A stretch of DNA of 64,000 nt from Protonemura montana (GCA_947568835.1 OX387609.1:934001-998000), one strand, 5' to 3'. Positions 1 through 11,945 are shown, counted from the first letter of the stretch. Made by a program: numbers and translations. Notes: generated by a model not told the origin, from the letters alone.

Positions 1-434
1 ACATTGACCAGGTCACTCCAAGCCGAGCCAGGGCGTCGCTCTTGGGGCGGGGCACGGGGGGGACATTACATCACACATTGACCAGGTCGCTCTTAGGGCG
101 GGGCACGGGGGGGACATTACATCACACATTGACCAGGTCGCTCTTAGGGAGGGGCACGGGGGGGACATTACATCACACATTGACCAGGTCACTCTTAGGG
201 AGGGGCACGGGGGGGACATTACATCACACATTGACCAGGTCACTCTTAGGGAGGGGCACGGGGGGGACATTACATCACACATTGACCAGGTCACTCTTAG
301 GGAGGGGCACGGGGGGGACATTACATCACACATTGACCAGGTCACTCTTAGGGCGGGGCACGGGGGGGACATTACATCACACATTGACCAGGTCACTCTT
401 AGGGCGGGGCACGGGGGGGACATTACATCACACA
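1..434. repeat. 51-bp minisatellite, about 8 copies
   Basis: A G-rich unit of 51 bp (core GGGGCACGGGGGGGACATTA, then a CACATTGACCAGGTC segment) repeats head to tail from the window edge to about 434, with single-base variants (GGGCGG/GGGAGG, GCTC/ACTC). Because 51 is a multiple of three and the unit lacks stops, several frames stay open; these are not genes. Confidence 0.95.
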
Positions 435-2235
435 GATATCCATGTTGATGTCAAAATAATCCTCAAAACATTGACATTTTATTTCTGTAATAATATTTAA
501 AAATGTATGTTAGGAATGTTTATAAATTTTTATTTTTTTAGAGATATTAAAGAAAATCAGAATTTCACTTTTCAACCGTGAAAAATTAAAAAAAAAAAAA
601 AAAAAAAAACGTTTTTCAGGCAAAAAACAAGGTTGACATTTTATGAAATATCAAAGTGGCTTTTTATGTAAAACTTGTAATTTTGTTTAATATTCATGGG
701 TAATAACACTGTTTAACTTATAGACTTGTATCTTGATGAACCATCAAAAGCTGAACGCCGATTTCTTCGTTGTATTTCTTAGCTTGTGATTTAATTGTAA
801 GAAAAGTTTGTCTGTTGGAGTTTCTGTTTCAAACTAGCATTGTAATGAGACTAGCAGAGTACCCGCTGCTGACGACCGCTGTTGATGTTGAGGGAGTTTT
901 ATCACATAAATGCTTAGAAAATATAGTGTGATGCCCCTAAGACTTAATTAAGTCTTTTGCCCATATACCCTGAGGGCATACACGATGGCTTTATTAGGAC
1001 TCAAATATAGCCCTATGTCATAACCTAGGTCCTATGACTTGGGATCGAACCTGGAAATTATTGGAGCTGCTTTATTCTAAGTGATGGCCATCACTCAGAC
1101 GTCTTCATTGACGGCTGTATGGACTCTCTTAGGATTACAAGAACGAACTTCGTGACGTCACAGCACGATCTTAAAACTATAGCTTCTGTATGTCAGAGAG
1201 CTTTGAAACCTCTTCGAATCGATTTGTTGGAAAAAACCAATCGAAAGATGTAGACGGTGACATTCGCCTAACTATCGTATTTCCCCGTTTAAAAGCCAAT
1301 ATAGCTTCGAAAAATACCAAATCGTAACATTTCAACATTTTGTTCTTGTCGTTGTTCGCCACAAGTCCTGACTGCGCATGCTCGCTGCGTGGAATTCCTC
1401 AACTCGAGTATTTAACATTTAATATCAATTTATTGGAGCTTTTTGAAAGTTGGATGAAGCCAAAATTGGAAATATATATGTAGCGTGCAATAAATTAATA
1501 CACTTTTATAAGGGATGCATTCACCCTCAGTAGCCAGTGGCCAGTATTCAGTGATAGCTTAGGTTCATGCTAGTATTTGATCAATTATTTCCGTTGAAGT
1601 TCACGGATGACAGGTAGTCTAGTGGATAGCGTACGAAGCCAGATAGGTCAGATGCTTCGCAATTAACGTGATGCCCGGTTCGTATCGCAGCGCACGTAAA
1701 TATTTTGCATTTTCAGTTTTAAACTGTATGAACAGTGAATGTCTAATTTGATACAACCAGTAAATTTATTTATTTATTTAATGCTTCGTACAATTACAGA
1801 GTATTTGTGTGAGCCTAATTGTTAAGGAACTTATATCATCAATTTAGTTCCATATTTAACTTTTAATTGTATTTAAATATTCTTCTATTGAATAGTACGG
1901 ATTTTGGATTAAGAAAGCTTTGAGAGTAGTGTTAAAGATGGTACGGGTTGGCAAATTAGTGATGGATGTTGGGAGATGGTTATAAATTGTTGTGCAGAGG
2001 TAATGTGGGCTGTGTTCAAAGAGGGAATGCGAGTGAGTGGGTTAGTTCTTTCGTTGGCGTCCAGAGTAATACGTCAGCCGTCAACAGCTGTTCGGTTCCT
2101 CGCTGTCGGCACTGGCGAGTGCAATGGCGGCGACAGATTACGCGAATATCTGACATCTACGATATCATCCAGGTATTACACTCTTATATGTATGCGCTTG
2201 TATGCTTTCTTCCCAGTGTCCTTTAGGTCTCTGCT
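435..2235. other. AT-rich stretch without recognised gene
   Basis: Mostly AT-rich, with a poly(A) run near 585-610. No exon with convincing protein similarity was found on either strand. One tRNA-like block lies at 1608-1695 (listed separately). A short open stretch ending in a GT at about 2172 could be an exon but resembles nothing known. Confidence 0.5.
1608..1695 (+). other. tRNA-like block (A box and B box)
   Basis: An A-box-like TAGTCTAGTGGATAGCG near 1614-1630 is followed about 46 bp later by a B-box-like GGTTCGTATCGC near 1677-1688. The spacing and boxes suit a tRNA or tRNA-derived SINE head. I cannot draw a clean cloverleaf by eye, so it is more likely a tRNA-derived relic than a working tRNA gene. 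Confidence 0.35.
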
Positions 2236-2442
2236 ACTTGTAGCCTTTGTTATACACTAAGACTTTTGTAGCCTTTGTTATACACTAAGACTTTTGTAGC
2301 CTTTGTTATACACTAAGACTTTTGTAGCCTTTGTTATACACTAAGACTTTTGTAGCCTTTGTTATACACTAAGACTTTTGTAGCCTTTGTTATACACTAA
2401 GACTTTTGTAGCCTTTGTTATACACTAAGACTTTTGTAGCCT
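2236..2442. repeat. 28-bp minisatellite, about 7 copies
   Basis: Unit CTTTTGTAGCCTTTGTTATA plus CACTAAGA repeats almost without variation, indicating recent expansion. Confidence 0.95.
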
Positions 2443-2599
2443 CAAACCGTCGTAACAACGTGCTTTAGGTTTACAAGCATTTGGAAACCGACAGGACGTT
2501 TACAGCGCGACGTCGTTGGTGTACTACCTACTGTTAAGTATAAAATATGCAAAAATTGAATTTCCAGAAGTAACCACCCTTTAGCAAAAAGAATTGAAA

Positions 2600-4178
2600 T
2601 AACCATCAAAAAAACGAACCAATTCGTTTAAAAAAAGACGACGTCTTCATTGATTGAGTGTACCAATAGGTACGAAATGAAGCCACAATAAACTTTGTAA
2701 ATAATTGTCAGAACTGGAAACATGTAGCGTTCAAAAGAATTGAAATATACGTAAATGCAGACGTCTATCCCCTCCCTCCCCCCCCACCACCAGCCCATCG
2801 CACGATATTGTCACCCCATCCCCATGCATAAATTAGGACAATAGCCAAAGGTAATAATCACTTTGCGCTTACGAGACTACGATTTCGGCTATGGCCATTA
2901 GCATTGCTCTTATGGAACTAACAATTCGTCCAAGTCAAATAGTAGACGAGCACGTTGCCTCGGCCGGGGAGTGCGTGCACGACCGCACTTTGACAAATCA
3001 CCAGCAATTTAACATTGCTCTTATGGGAGAATGGACTCCCGGGAAACAAGGATTGAAACCGAACGGTTTGTCGTGTTGGAAACACCGGTTCTCGTTGGAT
3101 CACCGAAGTTAAGCAACACTGCGCTGAGTCAGGTATTGGATGGGTGACCATCATACACATGACCAGTTCTGTTTGGGAGAGAGGTTGGAGGGATGAAAGT
3201 TAAGCGACACTGCGCTGGGTCAGGTATTGGATGGGTGACCATCATACACATGACCAGTTCTGTTCGGGAGAGAGGTTGGAGTTATGAAAGTTAAGCAACA
3301 CTGCGCTGAGTCAGGTATTGAATGGGTGACCATCATACACATGACCAGTTCTGTTCGGGTGAGAGGTTGGAGGGATGAAAGTTAAGCAACACTGCGCTGG
3401 GTCAGGTATTGGATGGGTGACCATCATACACATGACCAGTTCTGTTCGGGAGAGAGGTTGGAGGGATGAAAGTTAAGCAACACTGCGCTGGGTCAGGTAT
3501 TGGATGGGTGACCATCATACACATGACCAGTTCTGTTCGGGAGAGAGGTTGGAGGGATGAAAGTTAAGCAACACTGTGCTGGGTCAGGTATTGGATGGGT
3601 GACCATCATACACATGACCAGTTCTGTTTGGGAGAGAGGTTGGAGGGATGAAAGTTAGTGCAGCAACTTCATTCGCCTTGCTTATTTACCTCTCGACAGC
3701 ATGGATTTGTGGAGAATTCCTGCTGTTCGAGTTGTACCGTCCTTCGGAAGGGACGTTAAGCTGGTGGTCCCCTTGGTGCTCTTCGACAGGAGTACGCTAC
3801 GTGCCGGCACCGGGCTTCCCGTCTTCCCTTCTAGGCTATGTTAGGTTCATCATCACCCTCATCGTCATCCACTCATCCACCGACGCCATTAGACCAGTGC
3901 CACATGACCAGATGTCAAAACAGTGCGTCGTTAAACACCACAAATCAATCAATCAACAAGGATTGAAATTTCAAAGTGCATGGGCTGGGGGAGGGGGGGA
4001 GGGAGGGGATAGACGTCTGCATTTACGTATATTTCAATTCTTTTGAACGCTACATGTTTCCAGTTCTGGCAACTATTTACAAAGTTTATTGTAGCTTCAT
4101 TTCGTACCTATTGGTACACTCAATCAATGAAGACGTCGTCTTTTTTTAAACGAATTGGTTCGTTTTTTTGATGGTTTA
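2600..4178. mobile_element. 1.6-kb terminal-inverted-repeat element carrying a 5S SINE
   Basis: The outer about 190 bp on each side (2600-2788 and 3986-4178) are inverted copies. They begin TAACCATCAAAAAAACGAAC on the left and read the reverse on the right, and end at a C/G-rich run (CCCTCCCTCCCCCC). No transposase is visible between them, so this looks like a non-autonomous foldback or MITE-type element. Its interior is largely a 5S-headed SINE. A clear target-site duplication was not found; a TA duplication is possible. The inner edges keep further partial symmetry near the CAGCCCAT sequence. Confidence 0.75.
3058..3960 (+). mobile_element. 5S-rRNA-headed SINE with about six 91-bp head units
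   Basis: The head (3058 on, GATCACCGAAGTTAAGCAAC then TGGATGGGTGACC) matches the 3' two thirds of eukaryotic 5S rRNA, including the internal pol III promoter region (box A, intermediate element, box C). A 91-bp unit made of this 5S part plus a CATACACATGACCAGTTCTG linker is repeated about six times. Then comes a non-5S body (about 3655-3930) with a CCTTCGGAAGGGACGTTAAG core, and a tail ending CGTCGTTAAACACC plus AATC repeats. It is nested within the inverted-repeat element. Confidence 0.85.
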
Positions 4179-4417
4179 ATATATATAGCAGTACCCACTG
4201 CCTGACAGCGCTGTTAATGTTGAGGGAGTCGGCAAGACTTAACATTTTGGTTAATTTACAAAAGAAATGTATTCTATAAAGTTTTCCGAGTTTTGCCAGA
4301 TGTCCTTGCCAAAGCCTCTAATGGGACCACAACCAAAATTATTAAGAAAATGCTAAGAAAATTAAGTTGTATACCTAATCATTCAAATGAGATGTAAGAT
4401 CAGCGCATGCGACTTAC

Positions 4418-4671
4418 AAACTGTGCTCTGGACAAAAGAGTCTCGATATCGTCCAGCCCGGTCCCTTTGAACGACCCACTTTCCAGCTTCCTGGCAAAAG
4501 TATCCACCGACATAGCGTTCTCAACTCCCAGCGAGACCTGGCAATGCTGGCCTCTGATTGGTCCAAGCTCGGGATCCACGTGATTCACTGCCAGGCATTG
4601 GTCAACATTGCCCAGCTGAATCAAGTTTCCGGTTAGCAGACCGGAAGGAAGCTTGGAGCTAGCGTCAAGCA
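4418..4671 (-). CDS. NRF-6-like gene, downstream exon
   Basis: 254 bp between acceptor GGATTTCAG and donor GTAAGTCGC. Encodes LDASSKLPSGLLTGNLIQLG and continues to LSRAQF, ending in phase 0. The LDAS...G.L.GN...G..D.C motif is the hallmark of NRF domains. Confidence 0.85.
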
Positions 4672-5757
4672 CTGAAATCCGAGGTCAGAGATGAGGTGGT
4701 CAATGCACGCTTCCTACCCTTCATAAGGGACGTTAAGCCAGTGATCCTCTTGGAGCTATTTGACAAGAGTAGGCTATGTGCCGACAGTAGGATTTCTTCC
4801 TCCCTTCTAGGCTAAGTTAGGTTCATCATCATCCACTCATTCACCGACGCACGGGTCAGGTATTGGATGAGTGACAATCATACACATGACCAGTTCTGTT
4901 CGGGAGAGAGGTTGGAGGGATGAAAGTTAAGCGACACTGCGCTGGGTCAGGTATTGTATGGGTGACCATCATACACATGACCAGTTCTGTTCGGGAGAGA
5001 GGTTGAAGGGATGAAAGTTAAGCAACACTGCACTGGGTCAGGTATTGGATGGGTGACCATCATACACGTGACCAGTTCTGTTCGGGAGAGAGGTTGGAGG
5101 GATGAAAGTTAAGCAACACTGCGCTGAGTCAGGTATTGGATGAGTGACCATCATACACATGACCAGTTCTGTTCGGGAGAGAGGTTGGAGGGATGAAAGT
5201 TAAGCAACACTGCGCTGGGTCAGGTATTGCATGGGTGACCATCATACACATGACCAGTTCTGTTCGGGAGAGAGGTTAAAGAGATAAAAGTTAGTACAAC
5301 AACTTCACTCGCCTTGCTTATCAACCTCTCGACAGCATGGATTTGTGGAGGAATCCTGTTGTTCGAGTTGTACCGTCCTTCGGAAGGGACGTTAAGCCGG
5401 TGGTCCCCTTGGTGCTCTTCCACAGGAGTATGCTACGTGCCGGCACCGGGTTTCCTCTCCTCCCTTCTAAGCTAAGTTATGTTCATCATCATCCACTCAT
5501 TCACCGACGCCATTAGACCAGTGCCGCATGGCCAGATATCAAAACAGTGCGTCGTTAAACAGAATAAATAGCGCGTCACGCTGGAGCGGCAACTTACTGT
5601 GCAGAGCCCAGAGTTGTCCTTGTTTGACGCCCTTCTGCAGCAGAAGCCCGTGGGTTCGACACAGGGAGTCGTCGAGCACTGGCGAGACGGGGGCGAAGAC
5701 GTCGAGACTGGCGTCGAAAATCCGGCCCAGCGCCATACCGATGCTTTCTTTCATCAA
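4418..5757 (-). CDS. NRF-6-like (nose resistant to fluoxetine) protein, partial gene, two exons
   Basis: Two minus-strand exons join in phase to give the N-terminal NRF domain of an NRF-6-like protein. These are multi-pass membrane proteins with a C-terminal acyltransferase-3 domain, known in nematodes and greatly expanded in arthropods, and linked to lipid or drug transport. The upstream exon ends KQGQLWALH and the downstream one continues MLDASSKLPSGLLTGNLIQL, with conserved Cys residues in CLAVNH and GQHCQVSL as in the family. Only the domain core is visible. The signal-peptide exon and the acyltransferase exons were not found and may lie left of the window or be split beyond recognition. 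SINE copies fill the intron between the two exons. The protein family is clear; substrate and function in this organism are unknown. Confidence 0.8.
4705..5565 (+). mobile_element. SINE fragment plus a second 5S SINE with about five head units
   Basis: 4705-4850 is SINE body (GGGACGTTAAG core to the CACTCATTCACCGACGC tail region). It is followed directly by 91-bp 5S units (4855-5290) and another full body and tail to about 5565. The order body, 5S units, body indicates two SINEs joined, or recombination between copies. It lies in the intron between the two NRF-6-like exons. Confidence 0.8.
5598..5757 (-). CDS. NRF-6-like gene, upstream exon
   Basis: Reads DDSLCRTHGLLLQKGVKQGQ then LWALH. The donor is at 5597 (GTAAGTTGCC), leaving phase 1 (A|TG = Met) with the next exon. 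The 5' boundary is uncertain; no strong acceptor was picked, and 5757 is just the first Met. A SINE tail ends about 30 bp beyond the donor. Confidence 0.75.
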
Positions 5758-5769
5758 AGGGGATGCACG

Positions 5770-6232
5770 AATTGGTGGTTTTTAATCGTTTATTTGTGTT
5801 ATGATATTATTATTATATAGGATGGATATATATATATTTTTTTTTTCAATAGTCCTGATTAAAGACTTAAATATTATTTTAAATTTCAGTCCAAGAATTT
5901 GTGACACATTGCAAGTAAGAACCCTGGAATGTAAAGAACATTCTGTGATTTACCTACCAACGTGCAGTGGATTGAATCTTCAATCTTCAGGGAAAACTAT
6001 ACCACCAGCAAATACAAGCAATTTTCCGATAAGATATCTGATTTGAATTGCAAATAATTGTATTGAACAAAGTATTTTATTATTAAAATCGCCAACAGTG
6101 TTTAATAATTATAGTGTTATAAATTAAATCTCCGATTAAAAAAAAAGGGTCACAAATGAAATAAATCTATTTCAAACACGTTTCAGTCAAAAATAGTTAT
6201 TTTATTTCCATCTCCCATTCTATGATACTGTA
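5770..6232. other. AT-rich stretch, nothing recognised
   Basis: AT-rich sequence with an AT microsatellite near 5825 and A runs near 6140. No exon or element recognised. Confidence 0.5.
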
Positions 6233-7288
6233 TTTGTATCCCATACTGGATCCTATGATCTATCCAAGTTATTTGAGATCAGCTAGCTGGATCCTATGAT
6301 CTATCCAGGTTATTTGAGATCAGCTGGCTGGATCCTATGTTCTATCAAGGTTATTTGAGACCAGCTGGCTGGATCCTATGCTCTATCCAGGTTATTTGAG
6401 ATCAGCTGGTTGGATCCTATGCTCTATCCAGGTTATTTGAGATCAGCTGGCTGGATCCTAGGTTCTATCCAGGTTATTTGAGACCAGCTGGCTGGATCCT
6501 ATGCTCTATCCAGGTTATTTGAGATCAGCTGGCTGGATCCTATGCTCTATCCGGGTTATTTGAGATCAGCTGGCTGGATCCTATGCTCTATCCAGGTTAT
6601 TTGAGATCAGCTGGCTGGATCCTATGTTCTATCCAGGTTATTTGAGATCAGCTGACTGGATCCTATGCTCTATCCAGGTTATTTGAGATCAGCTGGCTGG
6701 ATCCTATGTTCTATCCAGGTTATTTGAGATCAGCTGGCTGGATCCTATGCTCTTTCCAGGTTATTTGAGATCAGCTGGCTGGATCCTATGCTCTATCCAG
6801 GTTATTTGAGATCAGCTGGCTGGATCCTATGCTCTATCCAGGTTATTTGAGATCAGCTGGCTGGATCCTATGCTCTATCCAGGTTATTTGAGATCAGCTG
6901 GCTGGATCCTATGCTCTATCCAGGTTATTTGAGATCAGCTGGCTGGATCCTATGCTCTATCCAGGTTATTTGAGATCAGCTGGCTGGAACCTATGCTCTA
7001 TCCAGGTTATTTTCGATCAGCTGGATGGATCCTATGTTCTATCCAGGTTATTTAAGATTGGTATCTGTCCATACCTTGCTGATTGAGACCGGTGTTTATC
7101 TGGGCCCATCCTCCCAGCGCCGACAAAAGCAGCAACAACGCTGTCCCGAGCTGGTCCATCTCACGTCGCTACCTGCCGATAGAATGACTGAAACGATCTG
7201 CACAGATGACCGAAAAAACATGGACCATTGGCTAAAAACTTGTCCGGTAGGTTTATCGAGTTCCCTTTACTTTTGCTAGCGGCGAGTT
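6233..7288 (+). repeat. 41-bp minisatellite (about 20 copies) with a unique 245-bp head, plus copy
   Basis: The unit, containing GGATCCTATGCTCTATCCAG and GAGATCAGCTGG, repeats from 6233 to about 7050. It runs into a unique segment (7050-7288) that includes GACTGAAACGATCTGCACAG. The same array plus the same unique segment occurs inverted at 9593-10676. Confidence 0.95.
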
Positions 7289-7409
7289 AGCGTGAGGTGC
7301 TGTAATTATCGTGTTCTATTTTAAGTAGTAGGACTGTAATTATTAGATATTCTTATTTGAATGTGATTTAATGAAATAATTGAACCAGTTGCCGTAAGTT
7401 GTTAGAAGG

Positions 7410-7612
7410 AACGTTTAGTCGGTTGTCACCTTGGTGCTCTTCGACAGGAGTAGGCTACGTGCCGGCACCAGGTTTACCCTCCTCCCTTCTAGGCTAGGCT
7501 AGGTTCATCATTATCCACTCATTCAGCGACGTCATTAGACCAGTGCCACACGTGGCCAGATGTCAAAACACTGCGTCGTTAAACACCACAAATAATAATA
7601 ATAATAATAATA
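7410..7612 (+). mobile_element. 5'-truncated SINE with AAT tail
   Basis: Starts in the SINE body (CACCTTGGTGCTCTTCGACA) and runs through GTGCCGGCACC to the CGTCGTTAAACACC end and an (AAT)n tail, as expected for a 3' fragment of the 5S SINE family made by LINE-type reverse transcription. Confidence 0.85.
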
Positions 7613-9592
7613 GTTATGAAAGTGAGTGCATGTCATTTAATCATTTTCACCCGGGGATCGAACCTAGGCTTGTCAGCATTTTAATAATGATAAAGTACTG
7701 ACTCTCACTGACTTTGTTATATTGAAAGTCATTGACTTTATTGAGCTATGTTTGTGTGTGCAGTTGTCACACAAACCCTCTTGGATATATTTTTCTAATT
7801 CAGTAATAATCATTGATTTGCTCAAATTCGGAGGTCGATGCTCGATGTGCAAATGGCACGAGCTCATTTATAGATAAAGTGCAGCAAAAAACACCTCAAA
7901 ATGCTCGTGAATCTCGATATTTACAGTTGAAAGTATACATACAAGAAATGACCACCTCGTATCTTGTATCACATCTTGTTTTATGGAACAAGGTGGATCC
8001 AGGTAATGAATAATATTATAATACAATATTATTGTTAACTTTAACTGAAATCTCTGATAGCAATTACACATATATTTTACTAAGTTACTTTTCCAACAGA
8101 ATCTTTAACTCATTTCAGTTTTTATGAGGTGAGCTTAGATTTAAATGCACAAAACTAAACAGTTGAATTCCATGCAACAATGAAACATCTTTTCTATCAT
8201 CAACTTTTACTTTGAGGTTATAAACAATATCTAGGGGAAGTCTGGGAGGAAGTGAATTCATGTCAGTCAATTTGTTCATTACGATTAACCGTCAAGAAAA
8301 AATGCTGATAGATATTTATTATTTATATTTATAAATATATATTTTATATTATCATGCATTTATTAATATCCATCTTTTAAGTATTAGTACAGTTTCTTCT
8401 AAATACTCTTTAGTCAATTTGTCTTCATATTCATTTTTAAATGTAGCTTGTTTCACAATTCTTTATCCACCAAAATATCTGTCTCTAGTATTTCAATCCT
8501 ATTTCCTCCACATCGTCACTCCGCGAATTAAGCTCCTGACGCACAGGCAGCAAAAGTTACTTCGGTGTATGACGGGGTTGCCTATCAGGACAGGCGTACA
8601 GTTGTGTTAGCCTTACCTTGCTACAAGCTGGTGGACTCTGATTACATATTGCCAACTTTAGAATGCAAAATAAAGCCAGTCTTCACCGGGGAGTTTGAAA
8701 TTAACCAGAAAATTATGACCAAACAATGCATCATGCACTTAAATTCTTTGTGGATTTATCAGTTTATTTACGTGAAATTAATTTTATTGAAAAATAAGAA
8801 CTTAAATGTAAAACTAAAAGTCCTAATGACTTCTGCTAAATACCTACCGTACACTAGCGGATTCTAGCAATGGCTGCCAAAAATCAGTTTGCGAGCTTGG
8901 TTTCCTGCCTAAACCTGATAAAAGTTAAAAGTAATCCGAAATATATTAATTTTAACTTTGGTTGATTAACATTTATTGTTTTTCATTCAATATTTTGTTT
9001 TCCTGAAATTATTAAATGTTTCAACCAAAGAAAAACATTATTTTGTTGCTTTTAAATCAGATAGCTAACAGTAGCATCATGGTGTCATATTTTCCTGGTT
9101 GGTACAAGCACCCCAGAAAGTGGCAAACTCAAATTAATCCTAGTGTATAAAGATCCACTCAGTGACGTCATACAACAATTATGACAGCCATTATCACGTT
9201 GAGACAATATTTTAAGTTATGTGTCAACTTTTTTTAACCTCGTCTAACTTTCCTTTACAATCTCGAACATAATCCCGAAAACCCGCGATTTCCAAACCTC
9301 ATTAACTCACTGTAAGCCGTGGGAAGGAAGGATGGATGGAAGGATATATAGATAAAGATATATATATATATTTTTTTTTTATTATTTGAACTTATATTCT
9401 ATGAGGAGCATGATCCGCTGGGACCTGGTTCAATTATTTATTAAATAAATAATTCGCAAATGAGATTGTAGAGATAAACAGAGTAATTTCAACAAAATCC
9501 CAATTCAAAAAAAAAGTACACAATAATTACAGCGATTAAAATACACAGAAATCGATACCTTAATTATCAATTAAAAATTAAATTAGTGCAAA
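7613..9592. other. Spacer between the inverted 41-bp arrays
   Basis: AT-rich sequence with short open stretches only. No transposase, reverse transcriptase or host exon recognised. An AT microsatellite lies near 9350-9375. If the inverted arrays are one element's ends, this would be its interior. Confidence 0.45.
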
Positions 9593-10676
9593 ACAACTCG
9601 CCGCTAGCAGAAGTAAACGGAACTCGATAAACCTACCGGACGAGTTTTTTTGCCAATGGTCCATGTTTTTTCGGTCATCTGTGCAGATCGTTTCAGTCAT
9701 TCTATCGGCAGGTAGCGACGTGAGATGGACCAGCTCGGGACAGCGTTGTTGCTGCTTTTGTCGGCGCTGGGAGGATGGGCCCAGATAAACACCGGTCTCA
9801 ATCAGCAAGGTATGGACAGATACCAATCTTAAATAACCTGGATAGAACATAGGATCCAGCCAGCTGATCTCAAATAACCTGGAATGATCATAGGATCCAG
9901 CTAGCTGATCTCAAATTACCTGGATAGATCATAGGATCCAGCTAGCTGATCTCAAATAACCTGGATAGGGCATAGGATCCAGCCAGCTGATCTGAAATAA
10001 CCTGGATAGAGCATAGGATCCAGCCAGCTAATCTCAAATAACCTGGATAGAGCATAGGATCCAGCCAGCTGATCTCAAATAACCTGGATAGAGCATAGGA
10101 TCCAGCCAGCTGGTCTCAAATAACCTTGATAGAACATAGGATCCAGCCAGCTGATCTCAAATAACCTGGATAGAGCATAGGATCCAGCCAGCTGGTCTCA
10201 AATAACCTGGATAGAGCATAGGATCCAGCCAGCTGATCTCAAATAACCTGGATAGAGCATAGGATCCAGCCGGCTGATCTTAAATAACCTTAATAGTACA
10301 TAGGATCCAGCCAGCTGATCTCAAATAACCTGGATAGAGCATAGGATCCAGCCAGCTGATCTCAAATAACCTAATTAGAGCATAGGATCCAGCCAGCTGA
10401 TCTCAAATAACCTGGTTAGAGCATAGGATCCAGCCAGCTGTTCTCAAATAACCTGGATAGAAAATAGGATCCAGCCAGCTGATCTCAAATAACCTGGATA
10501 GAGCATAGGATCCAGCCAGCTGATCTCAAATAACCTGGATAGAGCATAGGATCCAGCCAGCTGATCTCAAATAACCTGGATAGAGCATAGGATCCAGCCA
10601 GCTGATCTCAAATAACCTGGATAGAGCATAGGATCCAGCCAGCTGATCTCAAATAACCTGGATAGAACATAGAATC
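9593..10676 (-). repeat. 41-bp minisatellite with unique head, minus copy
   Basis: Inverted counterpart of 6233-7288: unique segment 9593-9838, then about 20 units read on the minus strand. The array ends at about 10674 where it joins, without spacer, the first 114-bp unit. Confidence 0.95.
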
Positions 10677-11005
10677 CACGGGTATATCATGGCCTAGCAT
10701 AGGAGGTTCAATGGTAGATTCAACGTTTGGTAGCCATGGAGATGCTGAGATCACCTGACAGAGCTTCTCAATTCTGCTATCTTATGTTACCACGGGTATA
10801 TCATGGCCTAGCATAGGAGGTTCAATGGTAGATTCAACGTTTGGAAGCCATGGCGAAGCTGAGATCGCCTGACAGAGCTTCTCAATTCTGCTATCTTATG
10901 TTACCACGGGTTTATCATGGCCTAGCATAGGAGGTTCAATGGTAGATTCAACGTTTGGAAGCCATGGCGAAGCTGAGATCGCCTGACAGAGCTTCTGTAT
11001 CTTGT
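10677..11005 (-). repeat. 114-bp satellite, about 3 copies, minus orientation
   Basis: Units begin CACGGGTATATCATGGCCTA at 10677, 10791 and about 10905. They are the reverse complement of the large array at 15708-18295. Confidence 0.95.
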
Positions 11006-11540
11006 GGCGGTAAGTGGAGGCTTCTCAGTGCCTAAATACAACCTTTTGACAGAAGTATATACGACGAAATTATCTCGCCAAACAAGCACAAGTTTGCTGA
11101 TTGTTAGTGAGATTACCTGCTGGTCGTTATAATGTTGGTACCGAACGTTGCCCTCTCGACGCCTCTCGATAAGGAACCGGTCCGCGAACACCGATGGCCC
11201 GGGTTTGGTTTTTAAGAACTTGATTTCTGAAAACGTGACAATAAAGTTGGCCATTTAGCTGGAAACAAAAGCTGATCTCGATGACCTCTTCACTGTTAGG
11301 ATTCGAAGTACACGTTTCCCACTCTTCCTTGTGTTGGCGATTCAAAGATTCAGGTTTATTTTAAGTTAAAAACATCCAGGTATTATTAATATTAGTATTT
11401 TATTTGATTAATTATTTAATTACAGGTATTTGTTACAATTAGATAAGTATTAAGAAATAAGCAACACGCATTGATCAGGTATTTCACAGATAATGGGAAA
11501 ATGAATCTCAATTCTTTTCAAAGCATTAACAACACGAGAC
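11006..11540. other. Unassigned upstream/intron sequence
   Basis: Short open stretches on the minus strand but no recognisable protein. Possibly the remainder of a mobile element next to the 114-bp units. Confidence 0.4.
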
Positions 11541-11747
11541 TTGTGAGTCATTCCATATCAAGTGCCCGTCACTCAAAACCTTCACTATCAGGTCATTCCA
11601 TATCAAGTGCCTGTCACTCAAACCTTTGAGTGACGGGCACTTGATATGGAATGACCTGATAGTGAAGGTTTTGAGTGACGGGCACTTGATATGGAATGAC
11701 CTGATAGTGAAGGTTTTGAGTGACGGGCACTTGATATGGAATGACCC
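11540..11747. repeat. Head-to-head 45-bp repeat cluster
   Basis: Two units read GTCATTCCATATCAAGTGCC (about 11549 and 11594) and then, across a centre near 11625 (ACTCAAACCTTTGAGT), three units read the reverse strand. The 45-bp unit ends with TTCACTATCAG. RNA from this block could form a long hairpin. Confidence 0.9.
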
Positions 11748-11819
11748 TTATGGGGATATATTTTGTATGGCTGATTTTTCAGCGATCTCTTTAAATCTAA
11801 ATGATCCAATCAGAGGAGG

Positions 11820-11945
11820 ATTCCTGGTAATGTTAGGCTCATCATCAACCTCATACCCTTCCCTTCATTCACTGACGCCATTAAACCAGTGCCACATGCC
11901 CCATGTCAAAACAGTGCGCAGTTTAACCCCAATAATGAATCAACC
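11820..11945 (+). mobile_element. SINE 3' fragment
   Basis: Contains the tail section of the SINE family (ACGCCATTAAACCAGTGCCA, then a degraded GTTTAACCCC end). It sits about 40 bp upstream of the first recognised laccase exon. Confidence 0.7.

Noticed and set aside
2083-2171. Possible host exon between CAG and GTATTAC
   Set aside because: Open in more than one frame, no recognisable protein, no matching neighbour exon.
8419-8867. Open stretches inside the spacer of the inverted 41-bp arrays
   Set aside because: AT-rich and short, with no motif of a transposase or host protein.
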